64,000 bases of DNA, from positions 4,092,001-4,156,000 of the forward strand of contig NZ_FNRT01000002.1 of NCBI RefSeq assembly GCF_900105585.1, in the 5' to 3' direction. The position numbers were made by a program, and so were the translations under genes. Origin of the DNA: Nocardioides exalbidus. Its GTDB lineage: Bacteria > Actinomycetota > Actinomycetes > Propionibacteriales > Nocardioidaceae. Numbering within the stretch: the first letter of the stretch is position 1; each line of letters starts with the position of its first letter. A model generated the notes under the pieces. That model was given only the letters and a program-made list of their open reading frames with translations, had not been told where the DNA came from and made no database searches. Of this stretch, positions 17,862 to 26,038 are shown one piece after another.

Positions 17862-17940
17862 ACTCGTGGTCCGGCCCGGTGGCCGGCCCCTCAGCATGAC
17901 GACGAACGGGATCCCCGCACTACGACACGAGGCGGCCACC

Positions 17941-17952
17941 TAGAATCTCTCC
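17941..17952 (+). promoter_or_regulatory. -10 box of CDP-glycerol transferase gene
   Basis: TAGAAT at 17941-17946, 6 nt, then ATG 17953; the closest match to consensus in the window. Confidence 0.7.
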
Positions 17953-19080
17953 ATGAACGACGCCCGCGTGATCGCCTACTTCGCCGACGACCCGACGCGG
18001 ACCTACCAGCTCATCCAGTGGCTGGAGGTCCTCGAGATCCTCGACGACCTCCATCACGTGGCCGTGGTGACGCGCGACGCCGACTCGGCCGAGCTGCTCC
18101 AGTCGCGGACCCGGCTGCGCGTCCACCTCGCCCCGTCGTTCTCGGACCTCGCCGAGCTCTACGCCGAGCTCGACGCGGCCGTCGTCCTCTACTGCAACAA
18201 CTCGTCGATGAACTTCCAGTCGCTCCTCGACAGCCGGATGCTGCACATCCACATCAACCACGGCGAGAGCGACAAGCAGTCGATGGCGAGCAACAACGCC
18301 AAGGCCTACGACCGGGTGTTCGTCGCCGGTGACGCCGCCGTGGAGAGGTACGTCTCCGGGCTGCTCGAGCTCGACGCCAGCAAGCTCGTCCGGATCGGGC
18401 GCCCGCAGCTCGACCTGCCGCGCACTCCCCTGCTCGAGCCCAGCCAGCGCAGGACCGTGATGTACGCCCCCACGTGGGAGGGCGACGCGGACTACAACGA
18501 CTACACCTCGATCGTCGCGCTCGGCGAGCGGATCGTGCGGGTGATCCTCGACGTCCCGGACGTCCGCCTCGTCTACAAGCCGCACCCCAAGGTGACGACC
18601 AGCCTCACGCCGTCCGTCGCCGAGGCGCACCTCGCCATCCTGCAGCTGATCGACGCGGCCGACGGAGCCGCTGGGCACACCGCCGTCCTGAGCGGTGACA
18701 TCCTCGCGGTGATGCCCGGGTGCGACGCGATGGTCACCGACGTGTCGTCCGTGGGCCTCGACTGGCTCTACCTCCACACCGACAAGCCGATCCTCATCAC
18801 CGACCCCGTCGGCGACCTCGCCGCACTGCGCCACCAGGCGCCGATCAGCCGGTGCGCTGACGTCGTCGACGCCGACAACGTCGCGCACCTGACCGGCCTC
18901 CTCGCCGAGCGCCTCGCGCACGACGAGCACCACCTGGCCCGGGTGGCGATGCGGCACCACTACTTCGACGACCTCCAGGTCGGCGACAGCACCGGCCGCT
19001 TCCTGACCTCGGTGTCCGAGCTCGTGGCGCTCCGCGACCGCCTGCTCGCGGGTGGCGAGGACAGCGCGATCACGGCCTGA
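17953..19080 (+). CDS. CDP-glycerol glycerophosphotransferase-family protein
   Basis: A 375-residue glycosyltransferase-B-like enzyme of the TagB/TagF group, which adds glycerol-phosphate (or a similar polyol phosphate) to wall teichoic acids or related glycopolymers at the inner face of the membrane. Signature segments are LHIHINHGESDKQS near 97-110, VMYAPTWEGDADYND near 174, LVYKPHPKVT near 210 and VTDVSSVGLDWLY near 261, which holds the substrate-binding serines. There is no membrane helix. The acceptor is unknown, and no other teichoic acid genes are nearby. It starts leaderless at ATG 17953. Confidence 0.85.
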   Translation: MNDARVIAYFADDPTRTYQLIQWLEVLEILDDLHHVAVVTRDADSAELLQSRTRLRVHLAPSFSDLAELYAELDAAVVLYCNNSSMNFQSLLDSRMLHIHINHGESDKQSMASNNAKAYDRVFVAGDAAVERYVSGLLELDASKLVRIGRPQLDLPRTPLLEPSQRRTVMYAPTWEGDADYNDYTSIVALGERIVRVILDVPDVRLVYKPHPKVTTSLTPSVAEAHLAILQLIDAADGAAGHTAVLSGDILAVMPGCDAMVTDVSSVGLDWLYLHTDKPILITDPVGDLAALRHQAPISRCADVVDADNVAHLTGLLAERLAHDEHHLARVAMRHHYFDDLQVGDSTGRFLTSVSELVALRDRLLAGGEDSAITA

Positions 19081-19119
19081 CCCAGGCTGTGCGATTGGCC
19101 TTGGCCCCGGCCTTTCGGG

Positions 19120-19479
19120 TCACGGTCGCGGCGTCGCGCGGGTCTCGAACAGCCGGCGTACGACCCGCTCGACGAGGTCGTGGTCGACGTCGGGGTACGG
19201 CAGCTTGAGCGTGCCCCTGGCACCTGCGTAGGGCACGAGGTCCGCATCCAGGTCGAGGTCGCCCGCCGGTGGCACGAGATAGAGGGAGAGGTGCTTCTTC
19301 CACGCCGCCACGTGGACGAGCGAGGCGCCCTCGACCTGCCAGGTCGGCATGTCGTAACGGATCACGCGTTCTGCGTCGGGCGCGACGACCAGCACGCGTC
19401 GTTCGACCTCCTCGATCACCTCCCTCTGCTCAGCAGGCAGGGAGGCGAGGTAGTCGTCGACCGATGCGAACTTCGGCAT
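19120..19479 (-). CDS. DUF1801-family protein
   Basis: A 119-residue protein with the YdhG/DUF1801 pattern: SVDDYLASLPAEQREVIEEVERRV at the start, VIRYDMPTWQVEGASLVHVAAWKKHLSLYL in the middle and GTLKLPYPDVDHDLVERVVRRLF at the end. The family fold resembles the iron-chaperone frataxin, but the function is not established. ATG 19479 has GATACT 6 nt upstream. It is convergent with the CDP-glycerol transferase gene. The 232 nt between this start and the serine hydrolase stop at 19712 show no coding potential that I trust. Confidence 0.8.
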   Translation of the reverse strand: MPKFASVDDYLASLPAEQREVIEEVERRVLVVAPDAERVIRYDMPTWQVEGASLVHVAAWKKHLSLYLVPPAGDLDLDADLVPYAGARGTLKLPYPDVDHDLVERVVRRLFETRATPRP

Positions 19480-19711
19480 GACCGCAGTATCGCCCCGTCC
19501 CGCCGACAAGGAGCCTCGTCCTGCGCCCCGAGGTGATGGCGGTCCTCACTTCCGCCGCGCTCGCGACCCCGTTTGCCCAAGGCAATTGCGGCGGAGTGGG
19601 CAGGCTGTCAGCGCCCACGTCACGATCCAGTGGTTCGAGCAGTGCTGGAGTCACCGTGTCGTGGTGGCAGGACTCTCAGCAGCCTGGACCGCGGTCCGAG
19701 GCTGCTGCGAC

Positions 19712-20929
19712 CTATGAACCGCAGTAGGCCCGGTCCAGCAGCCGGAGGAAGGTCGGCCCGATCTCCTTCTTCGGCAGGGACATTGGGTCCTCGTTGAGCA
19801 TGACGACGGTCTGTCGGCCGCCACTGGGCGAGGAGTAGACGTAGGTGATGTAGCCGGGAAAGTTGCCACCGTGACCCCACGCCTTCCCACAGCGCGTCTG
19901 GAAGCTCTCGAGGCCGAGACCGTACGCAGTTCCCACGCCGTCCTCGCCCGACGCGTCGTTCGTCTTCCTCATCGCGGCCATGAGGTGTCGCGGCAGCATC
20001 TCGCCGGAGAGGAGCTGGCGGTAGAACCGGGCGACGTCGGGTGCGGTCGAGACGGCTGCCCCGGACGCCCACGGGTAGGGGTAGAGGCTGGTGAGGTCGG
20101 TGAAGTCGCCGGCCTTGTCGCCCGCCGCCACGTAGTAGCCGTGCGCCGCCGGTGAGGGCAGCGTCCTGGAGGCGGTGAAGGTCGTCGAGTCCAGACCGGC
20201 CTGAGCAAAGACACCGTCGCGAAGCACGTCGCCCAACGGTCGGCCCGTCACCGCCTGGATCATCAGTCCCAGCAGGACGTAGTTCGTGTTCGAGTAGTGG
20301 TAGACCCCACCGGGCCTCGAGACGGGGGCGTTGCTCAGTGCGATGTGCACGAGCTGACGCGGCCTCCAGACGTGCCCCAGGTCCCCTCCGAAGTACGGAG
20401 CCAGCACCCGGGGGTCCTCGTTGAACTCGTAGATGCCACTCGTGTGGTTGAGGAGCTGCCGCACCGTGACGCGCGGAGCGTTGGCGAGCAGGCTCGGGAG
20501 GTAGTGGCGCGCCGGGGCGTCGAGGCGGATCCGGTGCCGTGCGACCAGCTGGAGGACCGCGGTCGACACGTAGGTCTTCGTCTGGCTGCCGATGCGATAC
20601 GTGGTCGACGGACCCATGGGCGCACCGGTCGCGAGGTCGGCGATCCCGCTCTGCAGGGCCGTCTCGACACCCTTGTCGTAGGTGTAGAGCAGGGCGCCGG
20701 GCACGCCGGCCTCGACGATCTGGTCGAGCGCCCGCTGCAGGCGCGCGCTGTCGGACGCGGCCGTGTCGGTAGCGGTCCGCGGATTGGCCGGCGGAGCGTC
20801 TGCGGTGGCGGCCGACGCCGTCGGGGCACTGAGGACGAGGCCTGCCACGAGGGCCGCAGCAGCCAGCGTCGCCGTACGTCGCGAGCCGCGGAGCCAAGCA
20901 CTCGTGGGAGTCGTGGTGATGGGGGACAT
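19712..20929 (-). CDS. secreted serine hydrolase (beta-lactamase/D-Ala-D-Ala carboxypeptidase family)
   Basis: A 405-residue penicillin-binding-fold hydrolase of the S12/class C type. A signal peptide occupies residues 1-40 (LAAAALVAGLVLSAPTASAA). The active-site triad is visible: SxxK as GSQTK near residue 112, YSN as HYSNTNY near 217, and HxG as GHGGNFPG near 355. It most resembles D-alanyl-D-alanine carboxypeptidases, trimming cell-wall stem peptides; true beta-lactamase activity cannot be excluded. The ribosome-binding site is GGAAGG. It lies 125 nt downstream of a histidine kinase-response regulator pair on the same strand, so a cell-envelope stress link is plausible but inferred. Confidence 0.88.
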   Translation of the reverse strand: MSPITTTPTSAWLRGSRRTATLAAAALVAGLVLSAPTASAATADAPPANPRTATDTAASDSARLQRALDQIVEAGVPGALLYTYDKGVETALQSGIADLATGAPMGPSTTYRIGSQTKTYVSTAVLQLVARHRIRLDAPARHYLPSLLANAPRVTVRQLLNHTSGIYEFNEDPRVLAPYFGGDLGHVWRPRQLVHIALSNAPVSRPGGVYHYSNTNYVLLGLMIQAVTGRPLGDVLRDGVFAQAGLDSTTFTASRTLPSPAAHGYYVAAGDKAGDFTDLTSLYPYPWASGAAVSTAPDVARFYRQLLSGEMLPRHLMAAMRKTNDASGEDGVGTAYGLGLESFQTRCGKAWGHGGNFPGYITYVYSSPSGGRQTVVMLNEDPMSLPKKEIGPTFLRLLDRAYCGS

Positions 20930-21054
20930 GAGGAACCTTCCATGGACCTGAGCGGCCCGGAGTGGCCGTGGTCCCACAGTGGTCGGCCGGCCGGCTCCGG
21001 GCTTCGCTCCCAGGTCTCGACGTGGCGCCGCCACCTCCACCTCGGGAGGGATGC

Positions 21055-21714
21055 TCACCTGCTCCCCGGGACGCTCAGGCCCGATTCGTACGCGTGCATC
21101 ACCAGCTGCGCGCGGTCGCGCAGCGCCAGCTTGGTGAGGAGGTGGCTCACGTGGGTCTTCACGGTCCCGTAGCCCATGTGCAGCGCGTCGGCGATCTCCT
21201 GGTTCGACAGACCGCGCGCGACAGCGACGAGGACCTCGCGCTCGCGGTCGGTCAGGCCGTCGTCGCCGGACCGGGTCGGATGGCTCGGCAGCGCGGCGAA
21301 CTGTGCGATCAGACGACGGGTGATCGACGGCGCGAGCAGGGCGTCGCCAGCGGCCACCACGGCGATCGCCTCGAGCAGCTGGGTGGGCCGGGTGTCCTTC
21401 AGGAGGAACCCGCTCGCGCCGGCGCGCAGGGCCTCGTGGACGAGCTCGTCGTCGTCGAAGGTCGTCAGCACGAGCACGTGCGTGCGGGCGCACCGAGGGT
21501 CCGCGACGATCCGTCGCGTCGCCTCCAGGCCATCCATCCGAGGCATCCGGACATCCATCAGGACGACGTCCGGGGCCTTACGTCGGCACAGCTCCCACGC
21601 CTCCGCGCCGTCCCCGGCCTCGCCGACCACCTCGATGCCGTCGCTCGATCCGAGCAGCACGACGAACCCGGACCGCACCAGCTCCTGGTCGTCGACCACG
21701 GCGACGCGGATCAC
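21055..21714 (-). CDS. NarL/FixJ-family response regulator
   Basis: A 219-residue regulator: receiver domain 1-120 with phosphoacceptor D54 (VVLMDVRMPRMDG), acidic pair D8-D9, switch threonine in VLVLTTFDD and K104 region GFLLKD, then a LuxR-type helix-turn-helix (LTDREREVLVAVARGLSNQEIADAL, TVKTHVSHLLTKL) at 150-215. GTG 21714 overlaps the intended stop of the kinase gene upstream (GTGA), so the pair is coupled. The probable target is the serine hydrolase gene downstream, its own operon, or both; this is inference from position. Confidence 0.93.
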   Translation of the reverse strand: MIRVAVVDDQELVRSGFVVLLGSSDGIEVVGEAGDGAEAWELCRRKAPDVVLMDVRMPRMDGLEATRRIVADPRCARTHVLVLTTFDDDELVHEALRAGASGFLLKDTRPTQLLEAIAVVAAGDALLAPSITRRLIAQFAALPSHPTRSGDDGLTDREREVLVAVARGLSNQEIADALHMGYGTVKTHVSHLLTKLALRDRAQLVMHAYESGLSVPGSR

Positions 21715-22933
21715 GACACCACCCCCACCGAGGACGGCAGGTGGGCTGCCACCGTGAATCCGTGTGCCCCGAGGGTCCGCACTCGAAGTCGCCACCCAGC
21801 AGCCTGGCACGCTCGCGCAGTCCCACCAACCCGTGCCCGCCGGCGGCACCGAGCACCCCCCGACCCCTGGACCTGCCATGACCCAGGTCGCTCACCTCGA
21901 CGTCGAGCCCGCCCTCCCCGTAGGTCACGTTGACCTGCGCCCGGGTCGCCCCCGAGTGCTTGAGCACGTTGGTCAGCGACTCCTGCACGATCCGATAGGC
22001 CGCCAGCTCGATGGCGTCGTCAAGAGGGCGCGCAGGCCCTGCGACGCTCAGGACGACCGTGATGCCGACCTCACGCATGTCGCGGACCAGACCGTCCAGG
22101 TCGCGGATCGAGTGCAGCGGCGCAGCCGGACCCTCCGCGTCCTCGCCACGGAGCAGACCCAGCATCCACCGCGTCTGGGTCAGGGCGTTGCGACTGGTCT
22201 CGGCGATGATCTCGAGCGCGTGCTCGGCGGCAGCGGTGTCGGACCGAATGACGTGGCCTCCGACACCGGCCTGGACGGCGATTAAGGACATGCTGTGCGC
22301 GATCACGTCATGCAGCTCCCGGGCAATGCGCAACCGCTCCTCGACGACCGACCGGGCTGCGAGCTCGCGTGCGGTGACCGCCTCCTGCTCCGCGATGCGC
22401 AGACGCTCCGCCTGTTGGGTGCGGCGCGAACGGATCGCATCGCCGAGGGCCCACGCCGCAAGCAGGAGCGCGCACGCCTGCAGGAGGTCGGCCGTCCCCA
22501 GATCGGGAACGTCCAGCAGGGCGAGGGCGACGAAGATGAGAAGAATGGCGACCAGGCCGACCACGCCGTTCCTGCGTCGACCGTGCGCTGCCAGGGAGTA
22601 GAGGCTGACCAGCAGCAGCACCGAGAGAAGCCCGATGTAGTGGTCGGTCAGCGTCACGACGAGGCAGCCCGCCACGAACACCGCGAAGGACGCCGACGGA
22701 CGCGAGCGACGCCACACCAGTGACAGGCCGGCGACGCACGTGGCAGCGACGGCCAGTGGGTCGGCCGACTCGAGTCGCGGGTCGACGCCGGCGACGTCGG
22801 CGAGGAGCAGGGACGCAACGGCCAGGGCTCCGGCTACGAGCCCGATGGCAAGGTCGAGGAAGGGCGACAAGCGCCGGGTCAGAGTGGACCACCCCCCGGC
22901 GTCGAGGGGCCGCTCGGCCAACTGACCTGTCAC
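21711..22933 (-). CDS. sensor histidine kinase (HisKA_3), C-terminal end frameshifted
   Basis: Membrane kinase partner of the regulator that follows. About five membrane helices fill residues 25-165; the dimerisation helix carries the phosphorylated H208 in ERLRIARELHDVIAHSMS; the HATPase domain spans about 290-395 with N-box AYRIVQESLTNVLKHSGA and G-boxes GHGLVGLRERARLLGG. After GGDFECGPSG the frame departs into Arg/Gly-rich sequence running into the regulator gene. One extra C in CCCC (21767-21770, plus strand) gives PSGAHGFTVAAHLPSS and a TGA at 21711-21713 overlapping the regulator start, the expected ending. Uncorrected, the frame runs to 21578. The GTG 22933 start is leaderless. Confidence 0.88.
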
Positions 22934-22945
22934 GTCCGCAGGCTA
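22934..22945 (-). promoter_or_regulatory. -10 box of histidine kinase gene
   Basis: Minus-strand TAGCCT at 22940-22945 with 6 nt to GTG 22933. Confidence 0.6.
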
Positions 22946-22987
22946 CGCCAGCGTGGGAGCCTCGCACGCCCGTCTGCAGGCCCCTCG

Positions 22988-23009
22988 GCCTCTGTCTGCA
23001 GACAGAGGC
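22988..23009. terminator. 22-bp perfect palindrome, probable hairpin terminator
   Basis: Two 9-bp arms, GCCTCTGTC and GACAGAGGC, flank TGCA with no mismatch. It lies downstream of the minus-strand gene ending at 23189 and upstream of the kinase gene, so a terminator role fits. There is no U-tract. Confidence 0.55.
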
Positions 23010-23058
23010 GGACTGGGCGCCAGCTGGGCCGGACGCCACAGGGATGTCCCGTCCAACG

Positions 23059-23074
23059 CCGAGCGAACGCTCGG
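23059..23074. repeat. short inverted repeat CCGAGCG-AA-CGCTCGG
   Basis: Perfect 7-bp arms around AA in the repeat-rich gap between 22934 and 23188, directly before the first 41-bp repeat copy. Confidence 0.6.
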
Positions 23075-23113
23075 TCTCGCGACGGTCGCTGGCGCGACCT
23101 CCTCGACCAACGG
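23073..23113. repeat. REP-like element, copy A
   Basis: A 41-bp unit starting GGTCTCG and ending CGACCAACGG, with an internal stem GGTCGC/GCGACC. It aligns to copy B at 31 of 41 positions by eye without gaps. Confidence 0.6.
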
Positions 23114-23129
23114 CGAGTCATGTGGCCCT

Positions 23130-23170
23130 GGTTTCGACACGCTCGCTGGCGCTCGCTGCTCAACCAGCGG
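23130..23170. repeat. REP-like element, copy B
   Basis: A 41-bp unit starting GGTTTCG and ending CAACCAGCGG, 16 nt after copy A in the same orientation. Its ends are near-inverted (TGGTTTCGA against CTCAACCA). Units of this kind are common as dispersed intergenic repeats in high-GC actinobacteria. Confidence 0.6.
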
Positions 23171-23188
23171 CCGGGCGAGCCGCCCCGC

Positions 23189-23809
23189 TCAGTCGGCCGG
23201 GCGCTCGATCGTCGTCACGACGCTCGTCACCGACGGCCGCTTCGGGGTGCTGGAGAAGCCGAAGCGGCAGGGCGGGTCGACGGGTGCGAGACGACCGAGG
23301 TCAGTCCCCCGCCACGAGCCCGAGGCCGCGGTGACAGATGACATCGAGGTGGCGCCGTACCACTCGCGGCGGTCGCCACCGGCGGTCCCGCGCGTGCGCA
23401 CGCCGCGCATCACGACCCGGGCGACGGGATCGACCAGCCCGCACCAGGCGGGCGAGGTGGCGATGCGGGCCGGCACCAGGCCGAGGGCCGCACCCAGCGG
23501 CGTACGGCCCCCGACCACGAAGCGCAGGGAAAGCGAGGGCGTGGTGACCTGCCAGCCGTCGGGGGTGTCGGTGACCGACACGGGTTCGATCACCTGCTCG
23601 TCGAAGGAGTAGGTGGCGGCCACGAAGTCGCGCACCCGCTCGGTCGGGGCGAGCAGCACACGGTGGCCGGAGGGGTCCTCGAGCATGACGTCGGCGAATC
23701 CGCCCCAGGGCGAGGCGTCCCAGCGACCCACCACTACCCGCACGCCCGACGTGCTCCCGACACCGGCGATCCGGCCGGTGAAGCGCTCGCGGACGCGGCC
23801 GGGCCTCAC
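23189..23809 (-). CDS. conserved hypothetical protein
   Basis: A 206-residue soluble protein that I do not recognise by name. It has alternating beta-rich segments (VRVVVGRWDASPWGGFADVMLEDPSGHRVLLAPT, VSVTDTPDGWQVTTPSLSLRFVVGGRTP) and a tail ending SSTPKRPSVTSVVTTIERPAD. No signal peptide, membrane helix or metal motif is evident. GTG 23809 overlaps the TGA of the FMN-binding gene (GTGA), so it is the second gene of that operon and may act with it. Actinobacterial orthologues are likely, but I cannot confirm this. Confidence 0.75.
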   Translation of the reverse strand: MRPGRVRERFTGRIAGVGSTSGVRVVVGRWDASPWGGFADVMLEDPSGHRVLLAPTERVRDFVAATYSFDEQVIEPVSVTDTPDGWQVTTPSLSLRFVVGGRTPLGAALGLVPARIATSPAWCGLVDPVARVVMRGVRTRGTAGGDRREWYGATSMSSVTAASGSWRGTDLGRLAPVDPPCRFGFSSTPKRPSVTSVVTTIERPAD

Positions 23810-24432
23810 GGGGCCACCAGCGCGGAGGGGTCACGACCGTCTGCGGCGAGACCCGATGCGACGCCCGAGCGGTCCTCGTCGGACCGGTTCTGGCTGAGCT
23901 TGGCCTTGGCCTCGACCGACTCGACGAGCAGCGAGACGCCGACGATGGGTCGGAGGTTCTTGTCGACGTAGTCAGGTGGGGCGTCGCTGACCGCCCACGG
24001 CTCGTCGCGGGCGGACTCGTGCCGCTCGGTCAGCCGGGTCACCAGCCCGCGGACCCACTCGGGGTCGTCGTGGACGGCGACCTGCCCACGCAGGTGCACG
24101 ACGGAGTAGTTCCACGTCGGCACGACCTTGCCGTGCTCGGCCTTGGTGGCGTACCAGGACGGGGAGACGTACGCGTCAGGCCCCGTCACGATCGCCAGCG
24201 CCGGCGAGCCGTCGACGATGCGCCGCCAGTGGACGTTCGCGCGGGCGAGGTGCCCGACGAGGCGGTCGCCCTCCCACAGCACGGGCAGGAACGTCGCGTC
24301 GGGCAGCCCGTCGTCCCCCACCGTCACCAGCTGCGCCGTCGCGACCCCCGCGACGAAGGGGCGTACGTCGTCGGGGTCCATCACATTGAAGCGCGGGACG
24401 TAGAGGGAGGCATCCGCCGAGGTGTTGCTCAC
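23806..24432 (-). CDS. FMN-binding PaiB-like protein
   Basis: A 208-residue flavin-binding split-barrel protein of the FMN_bind_2 (PaiB/transcriptional regulator-like) family. Family segments are YVPRFNVMDPDDVRPFVAG at the start, TFLPVLWEGDRLVGHLARANVHWRRI near 60, YVSPSWYATKAEHGKVVPTWNYSVVHLRG near 105 and the C-terminal KLSQNRSDEDRSGVASGL. PaiB of Bacillus was described as a negative regulator of sporulation and protease genes; an enzymatic role is equally possible. GTG 24432 is set by CAGGAT 7 nt upstream; the ATG at 24441 overlaps that box and is not used. Confidence 0.87.
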   Translation of the reverse strand: MSNTSADASLYVPRFNVMDPDDVRPFVAGVATAQLVTVGDDGLPDATFLPVLWEGDRLVGHLARANVHWRRIVDGSPALAIVTGPDAYVSPSWYATKAEHGKVVPTWNYSVVHLRGQVAVHDDPEWVRGLVTRLTERHESARDEPWAVSDAPPDYVDKNLRPIVGVSLLVESVEAKAKLSQNRSDEDRSGVASGLAADGRDPSALVAP

Positions 24433-24445
24433 GTGCCCCATCCTG
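24433..24445 (-). promoter_or_regulatory. -10 box of FMN-binding gene
   Basis: Minus-strand CAGGAT at 24440-24445, 7 nt to GTG 24432; it decides the start. Confidence 0.5.
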
Positions 24446-24480
24446 CCCGTTCGGGCGCGGCGGCTGTCGGTGCAGGGCGG

Positions 24481-24492
24481 CAGGATGGGCGC
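24481..24492 (+). promoter_or_regulatory. -10 box of DNA ligase gene
   Basis: CAGGAT at 24481-24486, 6 nt, then ATG 24493. The divergent FMN-binding gene uses the same hexamer 36 nt away. Confidence 0.5.
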
Positions 24493-26028
24493 ATGCTGCT
24501 CGCCGAGCTCGTCGCCACCTCCGTGGAGGTCGCCGCCACCCGATCCCGCAAGACCAAGGTCGCGCTGCTCGCGGAGCTGCTCGGCCGCGTCGAGCCCGAG
24601 GAGCTCGAGGTCGTCGTGTCCTACCTCGGCGGCGCGCTGCGCCAGCGCCGCACGGGCCTGGGGTGGCGCGGGGTCAGCGCCCTGCCCGCGCCGGCCGACG
24701 ACGCGACGTTGTCGGTGCGCGAGGTCCACGAGGCCTTCGAGGCGATGTCGCAGCTCTCCGGCCCCGGGTCGCAGAACTCCCGCAAGGACGCGGTGGCCGA
24801 TCTCTTCGGCCGCGCGACCGAGGCCGAGCAGGCCTGGCTGCGCGCCATCGTCACGGGCAACCTCCGCCAGGGTGCGCTCGACGCTGTCACCCAGGAGGCC
24901 GTGGCCCAGGTGGCCGACGTGCCCCTGGCCGCCGTACGCCGCGCAGCCATGCTCGCGGGCTCCACGGTCGCGGCCGCCGGGGCCGCGTTCGAGGGCGAGG
25001 AGACGCTCGCTGCGATCGGCCTGGAGGTCGGTCGCCCGATCATGCCGATGCTCGCCTCCAGCGCACCCGACGTGGCGAGCGCGATGGCCGGCCTGTCGCC
25101 GGACGGCACCTCGGAGGTCGCCGTCGACGCCAAGCTCGACGGCATCCGGATCCAGGTGCACCGCGACGGCGACGACGTGCTCGTGGTGACGCGGTCGCTC
25201 GACGACATCACCGCACGGCTGCCCGAGGTCGTCGCGGTCGCGCGGTCGCTGCCCGCCGAGCGCTTCGTGCTCGACGGCGAGGCGCTGGCCCTGTCCGACG
25301 ACGGCCGCCCGATGGCCTTCCAGGACACCGCGAGCCGCACCGCCCAGGACGCCGGGGTCGCGATCACTCCCTACTTCTTCGACCTCCTCCACGTCGACGG
25401 CCGCGACCTCCTCGACTCCCCCGGCCGGGAGCGGCTGGACGCCCTCGACGCGCTGGTGCCCGAGCAGCACCGGGTCCGCCGCCTCGTCACGACCGACGCC
25501 GCCGCCGCCGACGCCTTCGCCACCGAGACGGTCGCCAGCGGGCACGAGGGCGTCGTGCTGAAGGACCTGTCGGCGCCCTACGCCGCCGGCCGCCGCGGCT
25601 CGGCGTGGGTGAAGGTGAAGCCGGTCCACACCCTCGACCTCGTCGTCCTCGCCGTGGAGTGGGGCTCGGGCCGCCGCGAGGGCTGGCTCTCCAACATCCA
25701 CCTCGGCGCCCGCGACGAGTCGTCCGAGTCCGGCTTCGTGATGCTCGGCAAGACCTTCAAGGGGATGACCGACGAGATCCTGGCGTGGCAGACCGAGCGC
25801 TTCACCGAGCTGGCGACGTCGCCCGTCGACGGCAGCTCCTACGTCGTCCACGTCCGTCCTGAGCAGGTCGTCGAGATCGCCTTCGACGGACTCCAGCGCT
25901 CGACCCGCTATCCCGGCGGCGTCGCGCTGAGGTTCGCCCGGGTCATCCGCTACCGCGACGACAAGTCCGCCGCCGAGGCCGACACCATCGAGGCGGTGCG
26001 CACCCACCTCGCCGCTGGCTCTCCCTAG
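24493..26028 (+). CDS. ATP-dependent DNA ligase
   Basis: A 511-residue ATP-dependent DNA ligase of the same size class as mycobacterial LigB. The N-terminal DNA-binding domain spans 1-205 (RKTKVALLAELLGR), the nucleotidyltransferase domain starts with the adenylated K214 in DAKLDGIRIQ, and downstream motifs include FVLDGEALAL and EGVVLKDLSAPYAAGRRGSAWVKVKP. The OB-fold follows. It seals nicks using ATP as cofactor; the replicative NAD-dependent LigA would be elsewhere, so a repair role is expected. It is leaderless at ATG 24493. Its TAG stop is also the start of the next gene's -10 box. Confidence 0.93.
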   Translation: MLLAELVATSVEVAATRSRKTKVALLAELLGRVEPEELEVVVSYLGGALRQRRTGLGWRGVSALPAPADDATLSVREVHEAFEAMSQLSGPGSQNSRKDAVADLFGRATEAEQAWLRAIVTGNLRQGALDAVTQEAVAQVADVPLAAVRRAAMLAGSTVAAAGAAFEGEETLAAIGLEVGRPIMPMLASSAPDVASAMAGLSPDGTSEVAVDAKLDGIRIQVHRDGDDVLVVTRSLDDITARLPEVVAVARSLPAERFVLDGEALALSDDGRPMAFQDTASRTAQDAGVAITPYFFDLLHVDGRDLLDSPGRERLDALDALVPEQHRVRRLVTTDAAAADAFATETVASGHEGVVLKDLSAPYAAGRRGSAWVKVKPVHTLDLVVLAVEWGSGRREGWLSNIHLGARDESSESGFVMLGKTFKGMTDEILAWQTERFTELATSPVDGSSYVVHVRPEQVVEIAFDGLQRSTRYPGGVALRFARVIRYRDDKSAAEADTIEAVRTHLAAGSP

Positions 26029-26038
26029 ACTGGCCGCC
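26026..26038 (+). promoter_or_regulatory. -10 box of tetR built on ligase TAG stop
   Basis: TAGACT at 26026-26031, whose TAG is the ligase stop codon; 7 nt to ATG 26039. Confidence 0.6.

Noticed and set aside
19480..19711. A short reading frame between the DUF1801 and serine hydrolase genes.
   Set aside because: Several frames of 60-80 codons overlap here on both strands with no ribosome-binding site, promoter box or recognisable pattern.
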